From the NCBI RefSeq assembly GCF_003123685.1, contig NZ_QCYJ01000103.1, forward strand, positions 186,001 through 250,000: 64,000 bases of DNA, written 5' to 3'. The notes below the pieces were generated by a model. That model was not told the origin of the DNA and ran no database searches. It saw only the letters and a program-made list of their open reading frames with translations. The stretch's first letter is position 1; every line of letters begins with the position of its first letter. Of the stretch, positions 44,282 to 51,790 are shown in pieces. The DNA is from Nocardia aurea (GTDB lineage: Bacteria; Actinomycetota; Actinomycetes; Mycobacteriales; Mycobacteriaceae). Both the position numbers and the translations under genes were made by a program.

Positions 44282-44802
44282 TGCTGGCTGGTCTGCACGT
44301 ACTCGGAGCGCGGGGTCGCGCGGCCCCAGACGGCATCGCGGATCTCGCAGCATCGAGAGGCGAGGACGGGATCGTCGGTGACCGCGGCGCCCTGCCAGGT
44401 GCCCGCTTCATCGAACACTGTGTAGGCGACCACGCGGCCGTCGATCAACCACCAGTCGTCGGAACCGACGCTGGCGCCGATCTGATGCCGCGGCAGGTAG
44501 CGGATATCCTCACCCGCTGCGATGTTGACCGCAGCCACCTCGAGGCCCCACCGCGTCCACGCGACATGCGGCACGGTGACGACCCGCGCCCGGCGGACAG
44601 CGACGCCGTTAGCGGTGAGCTCGCGCACGAATCCGGCCCAGTCGCTCATCCATCCGTAATCATCGGGTTCGCCGTCCAGGAACGCACGCAGCAGCTCGGC
44701 GTCTTCCGGGCACTCGTAGGAGTCCTGCACCTCGAGGTGAAACGCTTCTGACCGCGCCGAACGCAGCAGGTCGTTGAACGTCTCACCCTGTACGAGTCGC
44801 AC
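44278..44802 (-). CDS. DUF6879-family protein
   Basis: A 174-residue protein with DUF6879 hallmarks: FNDLLRSARSEAFHLEVQDS, WAGFVRELTANGVAVRRARV, RWGLEVAAVNIAAGEDIRYL and a DDWWLIDGRVV core. Such proteins accompany XRE-DUF5753 regulators in actinobacteria, as here, and may be part of the same regulatory pair. The GTG start overlaps the previous gene by about 20 bases and its stop overlaps the XRE start. Function is unknown. Confidence 0.8.
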   Translation of the reverse strand: MRLVQGETFNDLLRSARSEAFHLEVQDSYECPEDAELLRAFLDGEPDDYGWMSDWAGFVRELTANGVAVRRARVVTVPHVAWTRWGLEVAAVNIAAGEDIRYLPRHQIGASVGSDDWWLIDGRVVAYTVFDEAGTWQGAAVTDDPVLASRCCEIRDAVWGRATPRSEYVQTSQQ

Positions 44803-45112
44803 CGTAAGAAGTCCTCTCCAACTTCGCTACCTCGATCCCGGTCTCGCCGTCCGGCAACGCCATTCGCGCGAGTGCCTCCACGTCGGACACCGGTGTTCCG
44901 GTCACCCGGAACGTTCCGCGGCCGGTGTCGGTCAGCGTGGCACCGATGAACGTATCGGGCTCGGCGAATCCCAGCAGCAGGTGCGGGATCTCGACCGTCT
45001 CCGGTGCATCGGTCACCCACCCTTGCACGACGTAGGTCTGCCGATCGGTCGCATACAGGCTCGGGCACCCACCGACATTCGATCCGCCCTTGCCGAGGAA
45101 CTGTAACCGCAT
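44783..45112 (-). CDS. Conserved hypothetical protein of XRE/DUF6879 cassettes
   Basis: A 109-residue protein resembling a conserved actinobacterial family: GKGGSNVGGCPSLYATDRQT, YVVQGWVTDAPETVEIPHLL and LTDTGRGTFRVTGTPVSDVE. It leads a three-gene coupled operon with DUF6879 and XRE genes. Similar three-gene cassettes recur in many copies in Streptomyces and Nocardia. No biochemical role is known. Confidence 0.7.
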   Translation of the reverse strand: MRLQFLGKGGSNVGGCPSLYATDRQTYVVQGWVTDAPETVEIPHLLLGFAEPDTFIGATLTDTGRGTFRVTGTPVSDVEALARMALPDGETGIEVAKLERTSYGATRTG

Positions 45113-45512
45113 CTGATCTCACGTCATAGCGATGTGCGGCAGCTTGCGCTACCACATCAATAGTCCTCTACGCAGGTGAATTCGTCGCGGAATAATGAAT
45201 CGTCAAGGAAGTTAGCGCAAGTTTGTAGCGGACGGATCGGCTGGTTTCGTAGCGTCGTTCACAGCCCTCGATGCCGGGGAGTTCCGCACCCCGATGCGCG
45301 CTTGATTATCACCGCAGTCGCCGGTCAAGGCTAATGCTCTAGCGCAATGAGCACGTGTGGGTCGGCACCGTAGCGCGCCTGCGCCGCGCAGTGCTCGGAC
45401 AGCGACTTCTACTGCTCGCCCTAGGAATTCCGGACGACATCCCTGTCGTCGCGGAACCTGGGGCCTCCGGTGAGGACCTGGCCTTCGGCATCCACTTCGC
45501 GGCGTTCCCTTC
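45113..45512. other. Intergenic stretch, no gene recognised
   Basis: The 400 bases before the repeat set hold no convincing gene. A possible further eroded repeat copy lies near 45431-45459. The left part probably carries the promoter of the DUF6879/XRE operon. Confidence 0.4.
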
Positions 45513-45668
45513 GGGAGGACCCCCGCATGCGCAGGAGAGAAGGCATGACAGCGCTACAGGGCACCGCCTACTACGGGACCCCCGCGTGCGCGGGAGGGAC
45601 GGCAACATCGTGTGCTCGGTGCTCGGTGCTCGGTCCGTTGGGACGACCCCCGTGTGCGCGAGCTACGG
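45513..45668. CRISPR. Eroded type I-E-like CRISPR repeat set, three repeats
   Basis: Three degenerate copies start near 45513, 45575 and 45640, each with a GGGA lead, ACCCCC and GCGTGCGCGG-like palindromic core (GCATGCGCAGG and GTGTGCGCGAG variants). They resemble the actinobacterial type I-E repeat. Spacings of 62 and 65 bases fit 29-base repeats plus 33-36-base spacers. Copies differ from each other and no cas genes are seen, so the array is a decayed relic or an orphan. Confidence 0.5.
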
Positions 45669-45701
45669 CATGTCTCCGACCACACACAAAGAGAGGCTGT
45701 G

Positions 45702-45800
45702 ATGGCTGAACTCGATGTCGCGCGAGCCCCTGCACCCCGGCCGCCTATCGCCGCGCTCCGCGCTACAGCCTCCAACCTGCGCGACTACACCGACCACTGA
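45702..45800 (+). CDS. 32-residue small protein
   Basis: The ATG has GAGAGG five bases upstream and opens a 32-codon frame. The product has a Pro-rich middle (ARAPAPRPPIAALRATA) and a polar end (LRDYTDH). It follows the eroded repeat set and is isolated from other genes. It could be a peptide or a chance frame. Confidence 0.35.
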   Translation: MAELDVARAPAPRPPIAALRATASNLRDYTDH

Positions 45801-46007
45801 TGGATATGTGAGACTCCCAATTTACTTCCAACTTGCACCCGGATTGTCCCGAATCCACTGCATAGCAGCATGACTCACATGTTGGTCGGGGATTGCTATT
45901 CTACCTGATCAAAGTAGGTAGGCGAAGATTGTCGCAAACGTCGAATTGTGTTGAGGTAGAAGCGGTATCTTCCTGTCGAAGTCGACAGGGCGATCGGGAG
46001 GATCGAT

Positions 46008-46400
46008 TCATGCACGGCCTCGCCATATGCACTGGTATCCCTGCAGGACCAGTAGGAACAGGGTCGCGAGGTACATACCCGGCATGAACAGGCTGATCGC
46101 CTTCAGTAAGGCAGCGACCACCAATCCCAGAATCGCCAGCCCTACCGCGACGAAAGCGCCGGATATCGCCACGCGCACCGCCCCGGTCGGAGCTGATCGC
46201 CACCCAACGACGATGCCGACAAACTGTACGACGAAGGTCACCGACAAGACCGCCGCTACCACCAGAGCGCCGGATTCTCTGAGCAGTAATGCGACGTAGG
46301 CAAATCCGCCGCTGAGGATCATCGAGGTCACCCCCACTTGGAGCAGGGTGCGGCGCCGAACCTTCTCACTGTCGCGCACGATTTTCCTCGCCATCGTCAT
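46008..46400 (-). CDS. Four-helix membrane protein of a secretion-type cassette
   Basis: A 130-residue hydrophobic protein with four predicted helices (VGVTSMILSGGFAYVALLL; LVVAAVLSVTFVVQFVGIVV; VAISGAFVAVGLAILGLVV; LFMPGMYLATLFLLVL) after an Arg/Lys-rich start. It overlaps the WXG-like gene by four bases and closes the cassette. It might provide immunity or anchoring for the larger protein encoded upstream. No family is recognised. Confidence 0.65.
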   Translation of the reverse strand: MTMARKIVRDSEKVRRRTLLQVGVTSMILSGGFAYVALLLRESGALVVAAVLSVTFVVQFVGIVVGWRSAPTGAVRVAISGAFVAVGLAILGLVVAALLKAISLFMPGMYLATLFLLVLQGYQCIWRGRA

Positions 46401-47227
46401 TTGTCAGGATTCAACCGCCATTTGGATTCGTTGTCATCGTCCACGGAGGCATCATCGAAGTACTTTGTGTTCGGGTCCGGCCAGTTGACCGCCCCACTGT
46501 CCGGGTCCTTCTGGAAGCCGGAGTTGTTATTGGCCGCCGCGTCGATATCGTTCCATGCCTTCGTTTGATCTCCGACGAAGACAACGGCCACGGCCGCAGC
46601 GGCACTGAGTTCGGCTGCGGTGATACCTGTCGTGGCCCAGAATGCGGCAAAGCCTCCGGCTGCGGTGAAGCCCGCCGCGATCAAGCTGAGCTCGACAGCA
46701 ACGGCTGTGAGGAACTGAGCAACGACAGACGCGACGCCCGCATAGAGTACGAATCCCGCGATCGCCGCGGCGATGAGATGGTTCCTGCAGGTCTCGCAGA
46801 TCTCTTCCATCTTGCCGATCGCGGTCCGCTGACTTCCGACGGTCTTCACATACTGGTCCGCAGCATCACCCTTCCATTCTTTCGGGGCGAGCAGGAGATC
46901 CGGGTTGATGGCGGACGAGATATTCGCGAAAGCACCCTTCGCATCGGACCACTCGAACGCTCGCTGCGCCATGAAGAGCGGGGCGGCAACCCCTTCCAAG
47001 ATATCCATGATCTTCTCCCAGAGCCACTTGAGCGCTTGGAGCATCTTGCGGCCCGCGGTTTTGATCAGTTCGGTGAGACCGGGAATCCAGTCGGCGTAAG
47101 GGGTGTTCAGCCCGTCGTTTATCGCGTTCGGCGCGCTCTGCGCGAACAGCGTATCGACGTCCTGCGCATACTCGACCAGCTTGTCCCAGACCTGCTGGTA
47201 AGCAGCACTATCGAATTCGTTCGACAT
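46397..47227 (-). CDS. WXG100-like type VII secretion substrate with hydrophobic domain
   Basis: A 276-residue protein. The WXG-type turn EWKGDAADQY near residue 118 sits between helices (KGAFANISSAINPDLLLAPK; SQRTAIGKMEEICETCRNHL) as in long ESX/T7SS substrates. A hydrophobic stretch follows (LIAAAIAGFVLYAGVASVVA and AGFTAAGGFAAFWATTGI) and a short acidic Asp/Asn-rich tail ends with a Trp. It is likely exported or inserted by a type VII system; core T7SS genes are not in the window. It lies 17 bases after the EspC-like gene. Confidence 0.7.
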   Translation of the reverse strand: MSNEFDSAAYQQVWDKLVEYAQDVDTLFAQSAPNAINDGLNTPYADWIPGLTELIKTAGRKMLQALKWLWEKIMDILEGVAAPLFMAQRAFEWSDAKGAFANISSAINPDLLLAPKEWKGDAADQYVKTVGSQRTAIGKMEEICETCRNHLIAAAIAGFVLYAGVASVVAQFLTAVAVELSLIAAGFTAAGGFAAFWATTGITAAELSAAAAVAVVFVGDQTKAWNDIDAAANNNSGFQKDPDSGAVNWPDPNTKYFDDASVDDDNESKWRLNPDK

Positions 47228-47244
47228 TACGAAAACCTTTCACC

Positions 47245-47547
47245 TCACCAGAGGTTGTCGATCATGTGCTTCCCTGCGGTATCTTCTGCATAGTAGGTAT
47301 CCGCGCATTTCTGCAATACTTCGCCGACCTGGTCGAAGCGCGTGGCCCCCTGCCCGGATAGCGACATCATCTTCTCGATTATCTTGGAGTGCGCGTCGAC
47401 GATCGCCTGGAATATCCCCGCTTCCACCCTGTTGAATCCGATGGATTCGATATCGCCCCTGACCTTTTCCAGCGAGTCGGATTCGTTCATCCAGACCTTT
47501 CCCTCTTTACGAAGGGTGTCTGTGGCTACCGATACTTCTTGGCCCAT
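47245..47547 (-). CDS. EspC-like (DUF2580) type VII secretion target
   Basis: A 100-residue protein with the EspC/DUF2580 pattern: EVSVATDTLRKEGKVWMNES at the start, a central helix pair and GEVLQKCADTYYAEDTAGKH, which contains a YxxxD/E-type secretion motif (YYAED). Such proteins are secreted with larger WXG partners. Its ATG shares one base with the stop of the preceding gene (TAATG). Confidence 0.75.
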   Translation of the reverse strand: MGQEVSVATDTLRKEGKVWMNESDSLEKVRGDIESIGFNRVEAGIFQAIVDAHSKIIEKMMSLSGQGATRFDQVGEVLQKCADTYYAEDTAGKHMIDNLW

Positions 47548-47765
47548 TACTGTCCTCGCGGCGTCTGCAATGAATTGATTACCTGGAGCGCTTCCGAGAA
47601 CAAGCCACTTTGCGAGCCCGCTCCGCGCGCGGCCGAAGCCAGCACGTCCTCGTAGGCTTTGTCATACGCTTGCTGCACGGCCCAGGCTATGGTGTTTCCC
47701 CCGACGCTCTTTCCCCAGGCGATACCGACGGTACAGTCGATGATCCCTGTGGAATCCAGCACCAC
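47547..47765 (-). CDS. Second YbaB/EbfC-like domain, start uncertain
   Basis: A 72-residue frame from a GTG at 47767-47765. It reads VLDSTGIIDCTVGIAWGKSV and WAVQQAYDKAYEDVLASAAR, matching the YbaB-type pattern V.D..G......W........AV..A seen in the upstream gene. The homology appears to continue upstream in this frame (SAPATFVGTEDVDDDIAARV) over the 3' end of the upstream gene. Either the two genes overlap heavily or a frameshift has split one double-domain protein. Confidence 0.55.
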   Translation of the reverse strand: MVLDSTGIIDCTVGIAWGKSVGGNTIAWAVQQAYDKAYEDVLASAARGAGSQSGLFSEALQVINSLQTPRGQ

Positions 47766-47785
47766 CCGCGCCGCGATGTCGTCGT

Positions 47786-48259
47786 CTACATCCTCGGTGC
47801 CGACGAAGGTGGCCGGTGCGCTTGCGTACCACGACTCTGGATCGCCTGGAGGATCTCATCGACCAGTTGGGCGGGAGGAACCGTCGGTCCGCGCAATGGG
47901 CGCGGCGGCTCGATATCGGTGGGCGTCATATCTTCGATGTTCAGTGACTCGATCTTTGCCAGCAGCCCACTTTCGGCCACCGAATCCATCGAGCTCTCCA
48001 GCTGCCGCACTCGCGCATTCTGTACCGCGCGCAGCACCGCCGGGCCGATATCTTGCGGATCCAGCTTCTGCGCCCAGTTGTCCGAGACATCGATGGACAG
48101 CAATGCGCCCGATCGATCTACGGTCACCGTGACACAGTCGGTATTGTCGCGGCCGGTCGCTTGTTCGGCACCCGCTTCCTGTGCCTCTTTCATGAGGTTC
48201 GAAAGGGTTTGAGCGAAGGCGTGTAGCCGGCCGAATGCGGTTGGCAGGTCGTCTTTCAT
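47786..48259 (-). CDS. YbaB/EbfC-family nucleoid-associated-like protein
   Basis: A 157-residue protein with AAGGA before ATG 48259. GRLHAFAQTLSNLMKEAQEA is the first helix, VTVTVDRSGALLSIDVSDNW the beta hairpin and IGPAVLRAVQNARVRQLESS the last helix of the YbaB fold. Nocardial T7SS-type cassettes often begin with such a gene, perhaps as a chaperone for secreted partners. The C-terminal 15 residues (TQAHRPPSSAPRM) look out of frame, suggesting a frameshift into the second YbaB-like domain. Confidence 0.7.
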   Translation of the reverse strand: MKDDLPTAFGRLHAFAQTLSNLMKEAQEAGAEQATGRDNTDCVTVTVDRSGALLSIDVSDNWAQKLDPQDIGPAVLRAVQNARVRQLESSMDSVAESGLLAKIESLNIEDMTPTDIEPPRPLRGPTVPPAQLVDEILQAIQSRGTQAHRPPSSAPRM

Positions 48260-48539
48260 CAATATCCTTTTGCCTGCGCATCGCAAGACTCCGGACGATG
48301 ATCGCCGCAAGCCCCCGGATGATATGTCGTTCGCAAATACTTGCAGCACAATGTGATTCCGCCCCCATCCCGATCCCCTGTCTAGACAGGCTAACAGGGC
48401 GCACCTCCCGACGGCGCACACCCTCTCTGCGCACAGTCCTCCCCGCCGTCCAAGGTTGCGACCAGGCTCTCGCGGGTGTGGAAGGCCGCCGCCCACGTGT
48501 GGCGTCGGCGGGGCAGTCCCGCCACCGTTTGCGGCAGAT

Positions 48540-48790
48540 CGCGTAGCTGCGCCTCTGTGGTAGGGCCGGGGAGACCAGAAACATCGACCGCGCTGATGTC
48601 ATGTCCTGCAGGAGAGTTCGGGTGAAATCGATGTTCTCGCCGGTGTCGGTCGCGTCGGGTTCGATCAGAATCGCCTCTGGCGGGGCACCCAGTTCGACGT
48701 TCTTCTCACGGAAGTGCACAGCCTTACCGCTGGGGAATCGTTCGGCCGTCGTCCGCGCGTTGACTCCTGTGAATGCGACTACCTATGAGC
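48540..48790 (-). pseudogene. Fragment of a YdcF/DUF218-family gene
   Basis: The minus strand reads FTGVNARTTAERFPSGKAVH, then FREKNVELGAPPEAILIEPD, TDTGENIDFTRTLLQDM and RRSYAICRKRW. This matches the middle of YdcF/ElyC-like proteins, including the EPxATDTGEN signature. Both ends are missing, so it is a remnant. Confidence 0.65.
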
Positions 48791-49521
48791 GAAGCGTCAA
48801 GTGCGGAAGTCCTGGTTCTCGGCCGTGGGAACTGCGACGCTCGCAGGGGAGCGGACGGAAGGTCTTCTCGATGCCTTCGACGGTGATTCTCATCTGGCTG
48901 GAATTCGGGTAGGCGGGTGGTCCCTGCGGGCGGCCTTGCTCGGGGAACGCGTGGCGCGCCGCGACGATTGCGGCCGGAGGCGGCGACGGAGGCGGCGACG
49001 GGGGCGCCGAGAGGCGTTGTTGGGCAACACCCTCGGTGAATGTCGACCAGGCGGGTGGCTACCGGGACGTGGTTACGGCTGACCCCGGTTCTTCCGTGCC
49101 CGACCCCGCCGTCGCAGGCGCCACACGCCTGCGACCGTCGTGCTAAAGTCGCCAGTCACCACAGGAGGAGGGGCATGTGGCAGCGGAGCCGACGGTCGAA
49201 TCCGATCCGCAGACAGCACTTTCGACACATTGGCCGGGGTGGGCGATGTCGTCGGTGGGCAGGTTGCCGGCTGTCGGAATGCCGGTTCGACCGCCCAGCC
49301 GCTGAAACTGTACGTCGGTGCGGGGCAGTCGAGACGATTCCGATCGCTTCCATAGTGCCCGTGAGCATGCAGACCCTATTCCACCACGCTCTCGGGCCCG
49401 GTACCGCATCCCTGTCCTGTGCGCGGGTTCGAGCGTCGGCGGAAGTGGTCCATATCGGAGGTAATTCGTGGTGCACAGCAGGTATCACGTGGAAATCTAA
49501 ATTCGGCATGAAAGGAATTCG
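48791..49521. other. Non-coding stretch with a hairpin
   Basis: No gene is recognised in these 730 bases. A short GGAGGCGGCGAC tandem repeat lies near 48972-49000. A perfect ten-base stem (49111-49120 with 49126-49135, loop CCACA) may be a terminator or a repeat-element relic. The right end must hold the promoter for the 59-residue gene. Confidence 0.45.
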
Positions 49522-49701
49522 ATGACGGAACTGTTCAGGGTCGCCGCTCCGTCCGATTCGGTGCGACCCGACCTGCCCGCCGAACCTGTCGTTCCGGGAA
49601 CCCGTAGGCCCAACCGCGATCTCGTTGTCGGTCCGAGCGACGCCGAGGACCAGGACGATGACTATTTCCGAGAGCGGAACCGGGGCGGCTGGCTTCGATG
49701 A
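49522..49701 (+). CDS. Small hypothetical protein, 59 residues
   Basis: AAAGGA precedes the ATG at 49522. The 59-residue product is Pro-rich then acidic (SDAEDQDDDYFRERNRGGWL), so largely disordered. Its stop overlaps the next ATG (ATGA), showing coupling to the membrane protein gene. No family is recognised; the architecture suggests a short partner for that protein. Confidence 0.55.
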   Translation: MTELFRVAAPSDSVRPDLPAEPVVPGTRRPNRDLVVGPSDAEDQDDDYFRERNRGGWLR

Positions 49702-50438
49702 AGCGGATTTTCTCCGGCAGGTACTACCGCCCGAACAACGGCGGGGAGGTCGAAGCGGACTCTTCTACCGCTACTCCGATGACCTATCAGCGGCCATGGA
49801 CCTACGAGCACGATGAAACGATTGCGTTGCGCCGCTGCCGTGACCCGCTGGCGAACACCGGCACGCTGTGGGTGAAGACGACCAGGCCACTGCGGGTGGA
49901 ACCCTTGGAACTGGAGGTCGCCCGCCCACTGCCCGAGGTGTGCGCGCGTCATGGTCGCCCGGCCGAGTCGCACGTTCTCGTTCGATCCTGCTTCTACGAC
50001 ACAGATCAGCATCCCCGGTTCCCGCATCGTGTGCCGAGCCGGCGGCCGTACGATGCCGCGTCGCCGCTGCCCAGGTATGTTCCTCCGCCGGTGTCGACGA
50101 TCGTCGTCGGAGAATGGCCCACGTGTGCTCGGTGTCGTCGGAGATCAGGCTTGCACCGATGGCTGTCCCGCCTGCTGTTGTGGATCATGGCAGCCAATTT
50201 GTTCGCGGTGGTGTTCATCGCCGTGACGGATGTCTGCCCGGTGCAGCCGGCCCTGGTCCTCGGTGTATTTCCGGGATCACTGCTCGGTCTGGTCATATAC
50301 TTCCGCCTGCGCAAGAAAGTCGTTCAGCCGGTGACGTTCCGGCCGATCTATGACGAGAGATTCGTATTCATCCGAGCCCACGCTCGGTTCCGCCGCGCAC
50401 TCGCGGCAATGCCGGATCGGCCTGCCGAACCCCAGTGA
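49698..50438 (+). CDS. Membrane protein of unknown function
   Basis: A 246-residue protein. A soluble N-terminal part holds scattered Cys and His (EVCARHGRPAESHVLVRSC; EWPTCARCRRRSGL, a CxxC pair) that could bind metal. Two membrane helices follow (LLLWIMAANLFAVVFIAVT; PALVLGVFPGSLLGLVIYF) and then a cytosolic Arg-rich tail. It is translationally coupled to the 59-residue gene. Function unknown. Confidence 0.6.
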   Translation: MKRIFSGRYYRPNNGGEVEADSSTATPMTYQRPWTYEHDETIALRRCRDPLANTGTLWVKTTRPLRVEPLELEVARPLPEVCARHGRPAESHVLVRSCFYDTDQHPRFPHRVPSRRPYDAASPLPRYVPPPVSTIVVGEWPTCARCRRRSGLHRWLSRLLLWIMAANLFAVVFIAVTDVCPVQPALVLGVFPGSLLGLVIYFRLRKKVVQPVTFRPIYDERFVFIRAHARFRRALAAMPDRPAEPQ

Positions 50439-50474
50439 TCCTGCCGACGACATACGGATGCGCGGCCCCCGCCT

Positions 50475-50912
50475 TCAGCTGTCGCGGCGTGGATTCAAGG
50501 GAACGGTGAATTCGACGGTCGTGCCCGTCTCGGAAACCGTGAGCCGGGTATCGGGAGCAAGTGCGCGCATCAGCGCCAACCCGCGCCCCCGTTGTGAATC
50601 GGGCAGACCACGCACAGCGTCCGGTCCATCGTTTCGCGGTACCCACCGCCCATGGTCGGTGACGGTGATCCGGATCGCGTCACCTTCGATGGCGGCGCTG
50701 AGACGGATCACGCCGCCGTCGCCGTTGTGACCGTGTTCGACGGCGTTCGCGCATGCTTCGTCGGCGGCGAGGAGCAGGTCGTAGAGGTGTCCGGGGTCGG
50801 TGACGTGGGGGGTGAGCCAATTTCGGAGCCGGTGCCGCGCCGCCGACAACTCCTCGACGGCGGCGGGGAATTCGCTGATCAGGGGTCGTGCCGCGTTCTG
50901 GGCATCACCCAT
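50475..50912 (-). CDS. RsbW-like anti-sigma factor / HATPase protein
   Basis: A 145-residue GHKL ATPase of the RsbW/SpoIIAB type. The N-box is LLLAADEACANAVEHGHNGD, the G1 box VTDHGRW, and the G2 region SQRGRGLALMRALAPDTRLT. Such kinases bind a sigma factor and phosphorylate a STAS protein on Ser; a STAS gene lies divergently 511 bases away and a SpoIIE phosphatase beyond it. Together they could form a partner-switching module. No sigma factor gene is seen in the window. Confidence 0.85.
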   Translation of the reverse strand: MGDAQNAARPLISEFPAAVEELSAARHRLRNWLTPHVTDPGHLYDLLLAADEACANAVEHGHNGDGGVIRLSAAIEGDAIRITVTDHGRWVPRNDGPDAVRGLPDSQRGRGLALMRALAPDTRLTVSETGTTVEFTVPLNPRRDS

Positions 50913-51338
50913 GGTGTTCCTTCGGTATCGAGATCATCTCCTCCACCGGCGACCTACCCCGGATCGGTGCGCGTACACCCGTGATCGAGAAGTGTGAAAC
51001 AACCGATACCCCGCGCCGTGTCCGGTCGACACCCAGATCCAGCATGTGGTCCTTCCTCGCGAGATCCGTTGTCCAGGACCCGACCCGTGCGGCGCCGAGG
51101 TATCCACATCGCACGGTGAGAACCGTACGACAGCCTGTCGTCGATCGAGCAGGTGGACCGACGCTGCGTGGAGGGACTCCTGCCTGGCGATTGTGCCAGA
51201 ATTCTACGGCGGTACCGACACGGCTCGTTTCGCACGGTCTCGATCGGCTCGGCCGGCGGGGCTTCGGGCGGTATACGATTCTGTCGCTCTGCCTGCTGTG
51301 GTGCAGAGGAGAATCGACAACTCAGCGGAGGGCCACCG
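50913..51338. other. Divergent intergenic region, no gene recognised
   Basis: The region between the anti-sigma gene and the STAS operon holds the promoters of both. Frames on both strands are short and lack family resemblance. No confident sigma site can be read. Confidence 0.4.
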
Positions 51339-51431
51339 GTGTTGAGAGACGTCCTCGAGAGTGCGCGTCGGGTAGGTGTGCCCACCGTGTGGGTACCGCG
51401 TTTCGACGCGGGAGGGTCGCGCGGTGAATGA
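51339..51431 (+). CDS. 30-residue leader-like small protein before the STAS gene
   Basis: A GTG at 51339 has GGAGGG six bases upstream. The 30-residue product includes RDVLESARRVGVPTVWVP, and its stop lies eight bases into the STAS coding region. The strong ribosome site and overlap suggest coupling. It may be a leader peptide; a chance frame remains possible. Confidence 0.4.
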   Translation: MLRDVLESARRVGVPTVWVPRFDAGGSRGE

Positions 51432-51774
51432 GCGACGGTCGGCGATATTGCGGGTCGATCGACGGTCGCGGGGGGCCGCGGTGATCGTCGTGGTCGACGG
51501 TGAAGTCGATCTGGCCTCGGCGCCGTTGCTGAAAGCGGGGCTGGCGCAGGCGCGACAGGAGGATCCCGATGTGCTGGTCGTGGATCTGTCCGAGGTCGGG
51601 TTCTTCGGTTCGGCCGGTCTGAGTCTGCTGGCCGAGGCCTCCGAACTCGACCCGCGCCATGCTTTGCGTGTGGTCGCCACCGGGGGACCGCTGCGCGCTA
51701 TCCAGTTGGCCGCGATGGATCAGATTCTCGATGTGTTCGCCACGGTCGAGGCGGCGCTGGGCTCCTCGGAATGA
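51424..51774 (+). CDS. STAS-domain anti-sigma factor antagonist
   Basis: A 116-residue STAS protein from GTG 51424, preceded by GGGAGGG. VIVVVDGEVDLASAPLLKAG and VLVVDLSEVGFFGSAGLSLL are the fold's core; the Ser in FFGSAG is the phosphorylation site. In its unphosphorylated form it would bind the RsbW-like kinase and free the sigma factor. The adjacent convergent gene ends in a SpoIIE-type phosphatase that could dephosphorylate it; the stops are 16 bases apart. Confidence 0.88.
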   Translation: MNERRSAILRVDRRSRGAAVIVVVDGEVDLASAPLLKAGLAQARQEDPDVLVVDLSEVGFFGSAGLSLLAEASELDPRHALRVVATGGPLRAIQLAAMDQILDVFATVEAALGSSE

Positions 51775-51790
51775 GCGCCACCGCCGCTCG

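Noticed and set aside
49040..49525. 161-residue plus-strand frame before the 59-residue gene
   Set aside because: It is Arg/Cys-rich, overlaps a hairpin and a competing minus-strand frame, and has no family resemblance.
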